Positions 29,925 to 41,667 of a stretch of 64,000 nucleotides of DNA are shown here, piece after piece. This stretch comes from Phascolarctos cinereus (lineage: Eukaryota; Chordata; Mammalia; Diprotodontia; Phascolarctidae), in assembly GCF_002099425.1 (NCBI RefSeq), contig NW_018343985.1, positions 3,381,501 to 3,445,500 of the forward strand. Reading direction: 5' to 3'. Position 1 is the stretch's first letter. Every line of letters begins with the position of its first letter. A program made the position numbers and the translations under genes. The notes beneath the pieces were generated by a model. It was given only the letters and a program-made list of their open reading frames with translations. It was not told the origin of the DNA and did not search any database.

Positions 29925-30150
29925 ATCTCAGAATTGCATGTTGGAAGGGACTTTACAATTCATCTTGTCCAATCCATGCCTGAAAAAAATCCTTGCTGTG
30001 ACGTACTTTCCATGGGGATCATTCAGCTTCTGCCATCAACCTCTAAGGAGGGAAATCCACTACCTCCCAAGGCATTCCATTCTCCTTTTTCATAGTTCTG
30101 ATTGTTCAGAAATTTCTGCTGAGGTCAAGAATAAATTGAACTTTTTGCAA
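29925..30150 (+). mobile_element. CR1/L3 LINE 3' remnant
   Basis: 'attgcatgttggaagggact', 'catcttgtccaatccatgcc', 'cactacctcccaaggcattc' and 'atagttctgattgttcagaa' follow the CR1/L3 3' order. The first block is the classic 'ttggaagggacct' signature. Confidence 0.65.
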
Positions 30151-30809
30151 ATGAGACACTCACATAGTCTTTTGAAATCCATACACCTTTGTCCTATAGG
30201 ACTGGGCTGTGTTTATGTAAAGGACAGCAGAATTGGACATTTCTGGGTTTGGGATATAATATGGTCACTCATCAAGAAAATCTCCTGGCCCATGACAACA
30301 GCATTTCAAATGTCTCATTTCTGCGGTAAGGAACGTTCTATCCACAAAATTTTTAGGCATAGCTAGACCTCCAGCTGTCATAGAGTTATGACCATTGATA
30401 AAGTTCATAAAAAGCAGATGTCCAACATACTTCCCAGTTTCCAGTGACAGTACACAATCCCACCTATAAAGTTATGAAATAATCTGACTTATTGAAAGGT
30501 GTAAATTATATCCTCCCCTAAAAAATTACAGAGAAATAGATATAAATAGGTATACACACATACATTTATATACATATATACATGTGTGTATGTATATATT
30601 TTATACTTATATTTACATATATACATATATATTTACACACACACAAAGAGAGACAGAAAGACAGAAATTTTCAAGAATGAAATAATATTTTAGCAGTTGT
30701 GATTTGGAGGTCAGGAGAATTTGCTTTTGGATGCTAACAACGGTACATTTTCTACAACCTGTCTTGTTTGTCCCATCTCTAATCCCCTTAGTTAAAGAGA
30801 GATCATATT
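30151..30809. other. No gene recognised; TA/CA-rich patch
   Basis: The patch at 30540-30660 is TATA/CATA-rich. The rest shows no family. Confidence 0.45.
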
Positions 30810-30960
30810 TTTATTACATTTTAAAGGTTTGTAAATCATTTTCCCATAATGGTTATAAGGTAGCAGTGCAGGTATTTTAATTCATGTTTTACAAATGAGG
30901 GGACTGAGGCCCCCGGAAGTTAAGTGGCTTGTTTCAGGTTCCTCAGCTCTATGTTGTGCT
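30810..30960 (-). mobile_element. MIR-like SINE, minus strand
   Basis: Contains 'aaaggtttgtaaatcatttt', 'tgttttacaaatgaggggac' and 'gttaagtggcttg'. Confidence 0.65.
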
Positions 30961-30961
30961 A

Positions 30962-31145
30962 AAAGGGTTGACTTTGGAGTTAGGACAGACTTGATTTGAA
31001 CATGTCCTAATGATGTGTGTGTCTAGATGTGTGACTCCAGGTAAGTCACTTAATCAGTCATTCTCAGTTTCTTCATTTATTAAATGGAGATAAGACCAGG
31101 TTGTTGTGAGGATGACATTTATTTATTTGAGATTATCTATTTAAA
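30962..31145 (+). mobile_element. MIR-like SINE
   Basis: 'gactttggagttaggacaga', 'gtgactccaggtaagtcact' and 'attaaatggagataagacca', next to an opposite-strand MIR. Confidence 0.7.
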
Positions 31146-31324
31146 GCACATTGCAGATGTAAAATGTCCCAGGGTGGCCTTTGAACCTAATTCTCCTAAC
31201 CACTACTCTAGTACTTTGTCCTTTATGATGACACACTTCTCAAGAAACTTTCCCAGAATGAAATTAAGTAAACATATTGAAATATTTAAGTACAACTAAA
31301 TGGATATCTAGAATAAACTTATTA

Positions 31325-31510
31325 GTATGGCTTAGCAGGTAAAGTACTGGAGTTGGAGTCAGAAAGATGTGAATTGGAATCCTGCTGCTGATACTTATTG
31401 CCACTCAGACCCTGGCCGGTCCTTTAACATTAATTCTTTAACTGTCAAATGGAGGTGACAATAAAATCTGTGGCATCTACCTCATAATGTTATCATGAGG
31501 CTCAATCCCT
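31325..31510 (+). mobile_element. MIR-like SINE
   Basis: 'taaagtactggagttggagt', 'gtgaattggaatcctgctgc', 'aactgtcaaatggaggtgac' and 'atctacctcataatgttatc', in order. Confidence 0.75.
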
Positions 31511-32225
31511 TGGCAAAAAAGTATCAGTTGTTTTTTATTATGAAACAAAAATAATTATTATAGTGTTAATTCCCTCAAGGAAATTACATGTATTTAATTT
31601 TCACACTCTCAAATACTCAAATATTTGTGATCTAATCAACATAGCAATCCTTTCCAATGATGCAGGTAGCAATCCATCCATGCTTGTCCATGCTGGGAGA
31701 CTTATCTGTGTTCTTTCAAAATTCTCCACAAAATGTACACCAATCATGTCCAACATGTCAAAGTGCGGCCTTGCTTTCTCCTGGCATGTCAGGGTACCAG
31801 TGGAGCTTACTGCTTCTTCCTCTCTCATTCCTTACTCTTGCCATGCGATGAGCACATCTCCTCTTTCTAATATAGGATGCTTTGAAGATGTTCTTTACTG
31901 CTAGTTTCTTTCAGAGTTCCTCTTTGGACATGTGTTGCCATCTGCTTGCACCAATGACATTCTTTCTATTTCTGTCCCTGCTTTTGGTTTTTAGACTTTG
32001 TGGGGCCTGGTACCTTCCTTCTCTCCATTCCCTTATAATCTTCTTTCAGCTTTTACCTATTGTCATTCGCTATTAGAAATTAAGCTCCTTGAAAATCTCA
32101 ATCAGGGGGTAGGGATGGAATGAGGAGGCAGGACTTCCAGAGGAAATGATCTCTAGGTGATGAAGGACTGAATCTATTAAATCAGAACCATCTTAATGCC
32201 TTTTTCTTTTCTTTTTCTTCTATTT
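31511..32225. other. Unknown DNA; shares a block with 59860
   Basis: No gene is recognised. A block near 31628-31668 ('tgatctaatcaacatagcaa … gatgcag') recurs in diverged form near 59862-59902, so part of this is an old unnamed repeat. Frames of 64-113 codons here overlap each other on both strands and are not convincing. Confidence 0.45.
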
Positions 32226-32376
32226 GTTTTGTTTTGTTTTGGCAGTTGGGGTTAAGTGACTTGCCCAGGGTCATACAGCTAGTTAAGTGTCAAGTGTTTG
32301 GTCTGAGGCCGCATTTGAACTCAGGTCCTCCTGACTTCAGGGCCAGTGCTCTATCCACTGTGCCACCTAGCTGCCC
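32226..32376 (-). mobile_element. Short marsupial tRNA-SINE, minus strand
   Basis: A TTTTG-rich start, 'cagttggggttaagtgactt', 'gtcaagtgtttggtctgagg', and the head 'tgccacctagctgcc'. Confidence 0.9.
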
Positions 32377-32379
32377 TTA

Positions 32380-33190
32380 CTGTCTTTTTCTGTCAACCAG
32401 ACTGGAACCAGTCTCTAACCTCTGGGTGGTTGGAGTCCAACAAAGCAGGCCAGAGAGAGGAGAGTCAGGAATCAAACAGAAGTTTAATTTCCAAGTGAGG
32501 AAAATGGCTTACAAGCAAGGACGCATGTGCCAGGATCCCCCACCCGTAGTGAGTGGGACCCGAGGCAGCATGGGGAGATCTCAATACTTATACCGTGGCT
32601 GTGCAGTGACCTATAGCCCTGACAATACGGGGTAACAGCAACAATGAGAGAAGTTTGATTCATAGCAGGACTTCATGACTGGAGGATGAGTACTGTAGCT
32701 GCTTGACTAAGCTCAGAGACCGCCTGATGCTGGTGTGAAACAGTTCTGGGATTTTACTGTGGCTGAGATCATTCGAAGGGTGAGTGTGAAAGACTGTTTT
32801 GCCAAGCTCAGGGCACAGCCTGCTTGCTGGGCCTTAGCTCTGGAAAACAGGGTGTCTGTTAATGTCTTGACATGTTCCATGTGAATAGCTTTCCTGAATG
32901 TACAAATATATGGAGAAGTTGCCAGCCCCACCATTTCCAAATCCACGAAAGTAGTGCAGTTCTTTACTATGTGGTTTGTATGGTTTGTGAACAGTCTTTG
33001 GACAAAAGAAAGGAGGCTTATGACTGGCATACCCCTTACAACACCTTACTTTGCTCTCATAAGGAAACCCAATTCCTTGGTCTTTACAGGGATGAACATC
33101 AAGCATTTTAATGAAAAAGTAACCAAAAAAGTTTGTGGAAAAGGCAAACCAGAGAAGGGAAAGATCAACTATGAAGAAATAGTGTAGGAT
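32380..33190 (-). mobile_element. Possible solo retroviral-type LTR, minus strand
   Basis: The block is richer in G/C than its surroundings and begins with TG. It contains 'cagaagtttaatttcc', whose reverse strand gives an ATTAAA-type polyadenylation signal near one end, as in LTRs. No internal retroviral region is visible. The right end is undefined and the class is inference only. Confidence 0.3.
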
Positions 33191-33589
33191 CAATCAGTGA
33201 TTGAGATTTTTTTAAAAAAGTACATATGCTTACTATTTTTCTACTCTCCAGAAGAATACAGCTTTCCTGAACAGATGATTATTGGTACAAGAATCATCCC
33301 ATCCACCCTATTGGAGTCAAATCATGCTGAAGTAGGATTAGATTCTTGGTCCTTAAACGTTATTTTGGCTTTGTACTTCTTCGAATTTACATCTATTGTA
33401 TTTTCAAAGAAATTATGAATATGTAAATATTTGGTAAATTTTTTTAGCAAAACAAACAAACAAACAACCTCACTAAATTAGTGGGGGAAAAAATTTAAGA
33501 TCTTTGAAGGCAGGAACTTATTTTCCCCCCCCCCCCCTTCTATTTCTATTGTTTAGCACAATGTCCAGCATATGGTAAGCACTAATGAA
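33191..33589. other. No gene recognised; C-run
   Basis: A run of 13 C sits at 33525-33537. The rest is AT-rich. Confidence 0.45.
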
Positions 33590-33739
33590 TGTATTTTTCC
33601 TTCCTTTTTCTTTCATTGTTTCTTTCCTTCCTTCCTTTCTTTCCCTTTTCTTCCCTTCCCTCTCCATTCTTCCTTCCCTTTATTTCTTCCTTCCTTTTTT
33701 CCTTTTCCCTTTCTTTCTTTCCTTCCTTCCTTCTTTCTC

Positions 33740-33775
<36 letters not shown>

Positions 33776-33850
33776 TTTCTTTCTTTCTTTCTTTCTTTCT
33801 TTCTCTTCCTTTCTTCCTTTCCTCCCTCTTTCTTTCCTTCTTCTCACATC
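33590..33850. repeat. Long CTTT/TTCC pyrimidine tract
   Basis: About 260 bases that are nearly all C/T, with a purer CTTT array at 33736-33805. It opens both plus and minus frames as F/L/S or E/K/R repeats; none is a gene. Confidence 0.95.
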
Positions 33851-34804
33851 CAAAAACGTATGTCTCTGCAGCTTGTGTCCACCATCTTACTGTCAGGAAA
33901 TGGATGATATACTTCAACATGGATCCTCTGAAGACATGGTTCATAATCTTGATAAGAGAACTTAAGTCTTTCAAAGTTATCTTTTGAAGTATCATTACAC
34001 TTGTATAAATTCTTCCACTAGTTCAGCCCATCTCATTCTGGATCAGTTAATTTTCTCTTGGCTTCACTACAATCTTCTTTTTCATCATTTCTTACTTCAC
34101 TTATTTGCTTTACATTCAAATGCCAAATTTTTTTCAGCATTCTCCAATTGTATAAGAGGCAACCAAAGGCTTGTCCTTAAGATTGATTTTTTTCCCCTTA
34201 ACCTTCTTTAGAATTAGCAATTTTGTTTTGCTTGTGACTGTTGCCTCCTAGGCATCATTACCCTCTCTTTTAACTCCCACTCAACAAATCCACTTGTTTT
34301 CTCATTTAGTTTGATGTACTTCTTCATCAAATTGTGTATTCTCTGTGTATAAAGGTATATTTAATTCCCTTTTTCTGTTTCAGACAATAGTAAGATTCTA
34401 CAGATGCCTAGTTCCTCCACATCTGCCTCCATGTTTGTAGACTTCTCATGCATCTCAATTCTAAATAAATAAATAAATAAACAAACAAATGAATAAGCAA
34501 ATGAATGAATGAATGAATAAGCAAGTAAATAAATAAATGTCAGGTTCTTTCTTGGTTCATTTTACATAAATGTGTCCCTCCCTTTACTCTCCTTCTCATT
34601 TCCATCTTCAGTATCTCAGGACAGAACCTTTCTATCAAGTCACCTTCCCCCTTCTAATACTCTTTGAAGACAATAAAGTTCTGGAGGGACCCATATTTCT
34701 TCTCCTCATTAGAATATTAGTTGGTACAATTGCATTAGAGAGATCCTTTCATGTGTTCAAATGCATTAATCATTCTAGATTTTTTTTCTAGAAACTTGTG
34801 TTTT
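33851..34804. other. No gene recognised; AATA/AATG microsatellite
   Basis: 34461-34537 is an AATA/AATG array with C interruptions. The rest shows no repeat family. Confidence 0.5.
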
Positions 34805-35460
34805 TTTTGTTTCAAAATTCATACTCAGCCCTGATCTTTTCATCAGAAATAAATGTAATTCCTACATTCCTTTATCTGTCTTCCACCCCTCCCCTTTTTT
34901 CTCTTTCCCTACCTTTAGTAAGCCTATATATTTAAAAAAAAAACAGAATTGAGTTCTAAGTTCTCTTTTATAGTAGAAATGCAAATGTCTTATGTGAATC
35001 TGACTGTGGTCCTTTGATATTTGAGCACTTCCTTTCTGAAGACTCACAGTATTATTTTTTCTTTGAAATGGGAGTTCTTTCTCCCTCTTCCTCCCCATTT
35101 TGACTATGACATTTCTGAAATTTTGCTTTATTTTTTTTCCTTTTACAATTCTTTTCAGGATTTAATGGGTGTATTCTTTTTAAGTATACTTTGCCCTTGA
35201 GTTCTAACATATGGGCAAGTTCAGTTAATGATATTTTGATATATAGGTGGTAGACAATTTTGGATGAAGTTTATTTTTTTTTAATCATGATTTTCAGTAA
35301 GTCCAATTGTATCTAAATTGTCTTTTCCATAGTTTATGTTTTTTAATATAAAATATCTATTTTTTAAAACTTTTAAAACTTTTGATTTTATTTCATATCT
35401 CTTAGTGTCTCATAGAATCTTTGATTTCTTTTTGATCTATTATGATTTTCAGGCTTTACC
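34805..35460 (-). mobile_element. Old L1 ORF1 fragment
   Basis: The antisense of L1 ORF1 is recognisable in order: 'ctcagccctgatcttttcat' (C-terminus), 'gactgtggtcctttgatatt', 'gtgtattctttttaagtata', 'gattttcagtaagtccaatt', 'ctaaattgtcttttccatag'. The same order can be read at 19060-19580 in the intact copy. Far more diverged than types A-C. Confidence 0.65.
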
Positions 35461-35754
35461 CTTAACTAGTCAGTGTGTATCAGAAAAAAGGATTTAAACC
35501 CAAGTGTTTTACTTTATTGACTTATCTATTTTTTGTCAAAATTATTTTATTATAATATCTGAATAAATTGAATCCTCATAACACTGCCTTTTACATCTTT
35601 TTCCAACTTTGTGCACTATGCTTTTTTCAGAAGTGTAGATGCTATCCAACAGCACCTGACATAATTTTCTGACATAAATATTTTTGACCATTATGGCCTA
35701 TTGAATTAGGACATCTGAGTTTGATACAAGTACAATAATATTTCTTTCAAAAAT

Positions 35755-36385
35755 GGACTCATTTGAAAAGGACTTCTTTGTACAAAAATATTAATAGCAG
35801 CTGTTTTTGTGGTAGCTAATAATTAGAAATTGAGAGGATGTCCATCAATTGGGGAACGGCTAAACAAGCTATGGTATATGATTGTGATGTAATGTTATCA
35901 TGCTATAAGAAATGACAATCAGGATGATTTCAGAAAAATCCTGGAAAGACTTACATCAACTGATGCCAAGTGAAGTGAACAGAACCAAGAGAACATTGTA
36001 CACAGTAACAGCAATATTGTACAATGAAGAATTGTGAATAACTTAGTTATTCTCAGCAATACAGTAATCCAAGACAATCCCAAAGGACTAATGATTAAGC
36101 ATACTATCTCACTCTGGAGGAAAAAAAAACTGATATTATTTGTATATGGGCTGAAGCATGCTATTTTCATATTTATTCACTTTTTCTTTTACTCAACTCT
36201 TCTTGTATAAAGTGACTAATATTAAATGTTTTACATGATTGCATATGTATAACCTATAGATGATTGCTTACTCTCTCAGGGAGATAGGAGGAAAGGGAGG
36301 GATAGAATTTAGAACCCCAAACTTAAAAAAAGTAAAAAAAAATTGTTTTGATGTATAATTAGAGAAAGAATAAAATATATATCTA
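35755..36385 (+). mobile_element. L1 3' end fragment
   Basis: 'atcaattggggaacggctaa', 'aatgacaatcaggatgattt', 'tggaaagacttacatcaact', 'gtacacagtaacagcaatat' and 'caagacaatcccaaaggact', then an A-rich end near 36385. This is the ORF2 end plus 3' UTR. Confidence 0.85.
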
Positions 36386-36389
36386 AAAA

Positions 36390-36620
36390 ACTGAAGCAGC
36401 ATGGGGACTGGGTTTGTAGTAAGAAAGATTGAGGTTCTGACAATAAATAATTGTCTGACCATTGATAAGTCACTGTAATTTCTCTGGACCTCAGTTTCCT
36501 CATACGCAAAATGGAGATAGTAATAGTATCTCTAAAGTATTGTTTTGAGGATCAAGCAAACTGTTTGCAAATAACTTTGTAAACTTTAAAGAGTCTTACA
36601 AATATCAACTATTACTGTTT
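36390..36620 (+). mobile_element. MIR-like SINE, near full length
   Basis: 'gtaagaaagattgaggttct', 'gaccattgataagtcactgt', 'ggacctcagtttcctcatac', 'aaatggagatagtaatagta' and 'taaactttaaagagtcttac'. Confidence 0.8.
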
Positions 36621-36770
36621 ACTATAATATATATGTAGATTTGTATATATATATTTTATATATACTATCATATACATAATATTTTGGGTATATATGATAC
36701 ATGTATATATGTGTATGTATTTATGTATATGTGTATGTATGTGTGTGTGCGTATAAAAGTCTTTGAACAG
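36621..36770. repeat. TATA/TATG-rich microsatellite region
   Basis: Degenerate TA and GTAT units. Confidence 0.85.
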
Positions 36771-36904
36771 AGATCAGAATGCAACTAATTGAACTAAAAA
36801 GCTCATAACATCATTTACTATATTAATGGCTGTTTTAACTTCAGTTCATTTATTACCAAGAAATCACATATAACCAACTTCTACACATCCTAATCTCAGC
36901 AGAA

Positions 36905-36945
36905 TCAATCCATTATCAATAAACATTTATTAAGCACCTAAAAAA
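36905..36945 (-). mobile_element. L2 3' tip
   Basis: 'atcaataaacatttattaag' then 'cacct' is the reverse of the L2 end. Confidence 0.5.
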
Positions 36946-38009
36946 CCATGTAATTGGAAAAAGTAAAATATATTAAGTTAAAAAAAAGAATGGACCTTTC
37001 TGGGGAGACTTGAGAAATAGCCAAAGCAACACATGGTCTAACGCACACTCTTGGGATATATTTTCTATTGAAGATGTTTCTGATTTGAACAAATAACCAT
37101 TCTTTTGAATAGCAGTGTTGATGGCATAGTGAACATAAGCAGACTTCATCTTTCACTTAAAACTCAGGTTAATTCTTTTGATTATGTTTTTGCATGTGAT
37201 TATAGATTGTACTATTGTAAGTTCTTTTAGATTTCTCCACCTCTTATAACCCCAGCACTTTTTTTCCTTCTTTCCAAGGAGAATGCGCTCAACTTTGATG
37301 TGGTTTAAATTCTTTTACAGGATTCCTATGGGGCTTTTCACATTAACAGTCCAGCTCTTTGGAGAGATATCAACATGTTCTGGGATATCAATATTTCATT
37401 TGCTTGCAATGGTCTAAGCTGGTCATGAATAGACTAAATGATGAACCCAGGCCTTTCATACTATAAAGAAAGTCCTCTAGACACTTTGCCACACTCTCTT
37501 TCTGGTCATAAATATCCTCAATTAAATAGATGATAAACCTTTATTACATAAATTCACAATGGTAATGCTAAAGGTTATTTATTTCACCCCCTCAGCCTCC
37601 CAGGCTTTTCCCTTTGCCATTTGGTCTACTGTTTTTTTTTTCCCCCTGAAATCACTGTTTCATCCTTCATGGTCATATAACATCACTGGGATACAGCTGA
37701 GTTTAAAGAGTTTGGATTTTGGAACAATGAGCATCCTAGTTCTGGGATGGGACTGTGCCAATTCCCTGAACTACATACATTTCAGCATCTTCCTAGTGGC
37801 CAATATTGGCTCCAGCTTGTTGTCCCACTGAGGTGTTACTTCATGATATACGGATTGATTCAATAGACTGTCTACCCATCTGCCATATTCTCAGTAAAAT
37901 ACCAGATTTAAATCTTAAGAACTATACTTTGACAAAGTATCCTTTATTGAAAATGCTGTGCTAATATATCCCATTTTCATTAACTATATGCAAAGAGGAA
38001 AAATGGTAA
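36946..38009. other. Unique-looking DNA, no gene recognised
   Basis: No family is recognised. A 90-codon plus frame at 37559-37831 has no motif. Confidence 0.45.
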
Positions 38010-38235
38010 AATTAATACAAAACTGGATTCAAAGTGAGGAAGACCTAGGTTTAACATCTTTCCCTGATATATGTTGGCTCTGTGACCCTGGAATAGTCAC
38101 CCAACCCTTCAATGTGCTAGGAAACTCATCAAGACTATTCATCTCAGAGAAAGTACAGACCTGTAGAAGTAGAGGGAATTTCCTTACCAGTAAATTTCTT
38201 AGCAAGGAAATGACAAGTATAATAACTATTCTTAT
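38010..38235 (+). mobile_element. MIR-like SINE, diverged
   Basis: 'ctggattcaaagtgaggaag', 'acctaggtttaacatc', 'ttggctctgtgaccctggaa' and 'tagtcacccaacccttcaat'. Confidence 0.65.
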
Positions 38236-40831
38236 ACTAATACAGAACAACTCGTATGGGCAAGATCATTGCATATGCCCCCACATACGAACACCCACTT
38301 AAAGCACACTTGGAATGGACTCCACATAGTCTATCAAAAGAAAAAAGTTCAATGAGCAGAAAAAAAAATATATACTGGATTAAAAAATAATGATTACAAT
38401 TTCCAAAAGAGAACCAAGATGTGTTTCCATGACAGTGTTACCATAATATGATTCAATATTTGACATATATGTATGTTTTTGATATGATGCTTTCTCAGAA
38501 TAGGGACACGCATTTTTTTAAAAAAGGTAGAATAGGGAAAGAAGTTTAAGATCTTTTAAACTCATTATGAACTAGAATAAATATATAAATAAGAAGTTTG
38601 TCGTTTTTTAAATCTAGTTATAAACCAAATGCATTTCTAAAGGCAAGTGTTTTGATTTGTAATTCTTTAACACACCAAAGATGTATGTGTAGAAATATTG
38701 CAACTCACAGCTTTGTAGGATTAATTCACATGAAAGTTTCTTTTTAAATTTGCTTCCAGAATAAAAGTAGATTCAGAAAGAAACAAAAATCTGATTTTTT
38801 CTTTTTATTATATTACAGTTGAAATCTAGAAAATCACTTCATCCGTATGATGACTTCTTGCTCTATTTATTCACATTAGTGACCTTCCTGCTCAATTTGT
38901 TTTGTTTTTACCTGTCAGAAACTAGACTGGCTGTCAGGTGCTCCTAATTTAGAATTCATGCTGTGTCTCTCTATTTCATTTATCAGACCTAATAAAGTTT
39001 TGAAAAACAAATGTTGCCCCATGTCATGAACTATGATGAAAAATAGACATAATGAATTTTATTCTTTGAGAATGAGCACATGAATTGGGTCTACTTGGGT
39101 CTTTCTAAACGTGTGCATGGATGTGTGTGTGTGTGTGTGTGTGTGCGCTGTGTTTGTGTGAGTGTGTGAAACATCTTAAACATCATAGCATCTGTCTACT
39201 AAATATGGCATAAAATGAGAAAAATAATGAACAAGCTGCTGTTAACCATGTAAAGCAGTTTGGAACATCCATTTTGGCCTCATGCTGAGTTTGATAGATG
39301 TGATTCAGCTGTTTAAACTACCATCTAATGTCATAAATGTCAATTCATTTCTTTATAGAATAGCCCTTCCCCATTGTGCCAACATGAGTAATGTGGATAT
39401 TTTGGCATTTAAAAATCTCGTACCTACAGAGTGCTCACAACTTTAAATTATGGACAACTTTTTCATCCCCTCTGCGAAATTTCCCCAAAGGGTTCCCTTA
39501 CCCTTTTATTAAATATCCATATCAAAGTTAATAGAGAAGTTACTGAGACTTCTAGGATATTACAGTGTTTATGAGATGGATGAACTTGTACCTATAGTGC
39601 CACTATCTCTCCTATCTTTACAAATTATGGTCTTTGCTCAGATTTTCAGAGAGATTAAACAATGGACCCCCTGAAGAACACATAGGCAGAGTAGAGATCA
39701 TGTTGGTTTTTGATATGTCCAACTTCAAAATATAACACTGAGTTTGTAGCTTTGTAGGTGGTGGGATTTGAAAGACTCCAGACAGCTTTTGTCAATAAAT
39801 ATTTTCTCTTTTACCTAGCCTGAGCTGTCCTACATTAGAATCATAAATAGACTGGATAACATTGCCTATTGACATGCCTCTAGATGGCCAGTGTTAGCAC
39901 ATACAGGTTAACTGGGAATTTTCTACACTACTTCCTTTGAACATTAAAACTTCATAATTTCTATCCTGAGCTATTACACTAAATTCCTAAATTATCTCTC
40001 TCCTCTTCTACTCATTTGGTGACTCAAAGCACCTCTAGCTCAGATTCAGCAAAGACACATTGTCTTAGGGGAGACTTTTACTGATAATCTCTGCTGCTTT
40101 TAGTAAACTTTCTCTTGCAAAATTACTGTGTTTCTCTCAATATTTACTAATCTTTATGTGTGTTACAGTCCTCAAAAGAGTGTAAGTTCCTTGAGGGGAA
40201 GAACTGTTTCATTTTTGTCTGTTTACATAACAACACAGTAACTGAAAAACAGTAGTAGCTGAATCAATGCTTCCTGAATCAAAGACATTTGTCAAAGTGC
40301 AATATTGGCCCTTTGGGGTGAGTGGATGATGAAACATGGGACAAGCCCCTTTCAATTGTGTATTAGAAAACATGAGAACAACAAGTCATTGGGGGGGGTG
40401 AAACCAAACAAGATATGTTTGGAGCAAGGAAAGAGAGGAAAGAGCTCAAGATGAATTATACCTATGTTTCCTCTAGGCAGAATTTAGATGTGAGCAGTGA
40501 CTTCACGCAGTTGAAGAAAGAGAAGGAATCCATCACCTCACATTACTGCTTGTCATCATTTATCTGTTCCTAGCATGTCTAGTCACTTTTCCATGGTAGA
40601 ATGTTGGGGTTCTTAGGCACTTTTAAATGCATTATTAAATTAGTATTTTTTAAACTAGTTGTGCTCTGTATTTTTAGTGTCTTGTCCCTGCTGTAAAAAG
40701 AAAGGGGAAAAACATAAAGACAGTTTTCCTAGATATAATTACAGCTAAATATCAGCTTTCAGAAATTATCAAATCATTTTTCATAGTCACTAAAGTAATT
40801 CATGATGAAAATTAATATATGTATACATACA

Positions 40832-40867
<36 letters not shown>

Positions 40868-41204
40868 TATATGTATGGTCATTTTGAATTTTGACTTGAT
40901 TCATCTTGCTGAAATTACAACAACAAATGTAAGGAAGTACATTCGCATCTTGTATCATCAGGAAACTAGAAATCTAAAATGGAGAAGATTTAGTTAATTT
41001 CTTAAATTATTTATAGTTGCTTGATTAAAAAAAAATCACAAAATGTGTTTTACCCTGGACATTTTATGAAAAGTTAATGCATTGATTAATATATGTTTTC
41101 TATCAAATTCAGAGCTGTGTTTTTGATAGGAACATGATGAAGAATTGGACTCATGATATTGACGAGTTATTTAGATGCTCTATGTTACAGTTTCAGGGAG
41201 GTAA
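38236..41204. other. Longest repeat-poor stretch; no gene recognised
   Basis: About 3 kb in which I recognise only microsatellites: (TG)n at 39119-39170 and CATA/TATA at 40821-40872. Such repeat-poor DNA is where a conserved regulatory element or a non-coding exon would be easiest to find. A candidate terminal exon is listed separately. Confidence 0.5.
38819..38996 (+). other. Candidate terminal exon (speculative)
   Basis: A pyrimidine-rich stretch ending 'ttattatattacag' (38804-38818) looks like a good 3' splice acceptor. Downstream one phase stays open for 42 codons to a TAA near 38947, while the other two phases stop at once. An AATAAA signal lies near 38991. The predicted peptide is hydrophobic and unlike any family I know. 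AT-rich DNA makes such a combination by chance fairly often. Confidence 0.2.
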
Positions 41205-41300
41205 TATGTAGGCTGTGGATAAAGAGCTGACCTCATGTTTAGGAAGTCTTGGGTTCAAGTACCCCCTCTACCAGAGACCGTGTGTTTAGACTACTCTTTT
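41205..41300 (+). mobile_element. tRNA-SINE or MIR head fragment
   Basis: 'taggctgtggataaagagct', 'gacctcatgtttaggaagtc' and 'ttgggttcaagtacc' fit the head half of a tRNA-derived SINE. Confidence 0.5.
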
Positions 41301-41667
41301 AGACTAGATATTACAGATCTGAATTAGGAAGAAGATCTTTATTCAAGTGGGAATTGCTTACATCAATAAAACCATGCATCTAGGGGACAAAAAAAAATCA
41401 TACCTTCGTCAAAGCATAGACTAGAGACTGTATCATCCAACCTGAAGTGTGAATCCTTACACTAATCTCCTACACTATGTCCAAAATTGTTTTCTGTTTT
41501 TATTTGTTTTCATTTATGTAGATTGACGCAATTACCCATCCCATAGTATGGGCTTAATAGGTGCCTGGTAGATTAATGAATTGAATCCTTGAACATTTTT
41601 TCAAGGACAAATATACTTATTACTCCCAAAGCAGCCCATTCCACTTTCGGCCAACTTTGGCCAACTT
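41301..41667. other. No gene recognised
   Basis: No repeat or frame of note. Confidence 0.4.

Noticed and set aside
29938-30366. 142-codon plus-strand frame
   Set aside because: Its first half is the CR1/L3 3' region, which is non-coding in that family, and the rest has no motif.
30540-30660. microRNA-like hairpin in TA/CA-rich DNA
   Set aside because: Alternating TA/CA sequence pairs with itself trivially; no stable stem with distinct arms and loop stands out.
32872-33193. Host processed gene or ribosomal-protein pseudogene
   Set aside because: Lysine-rich endings such as 'KGKPEKGKINYEEIV' drew attention, but no continuous match to a known protein appears in any frame.
33572-33995. Frames of 111-137 codons on both strands
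   Set aside because: Same reason: CTTT/TTCC repeats give F/L/S or E/K/R runs.
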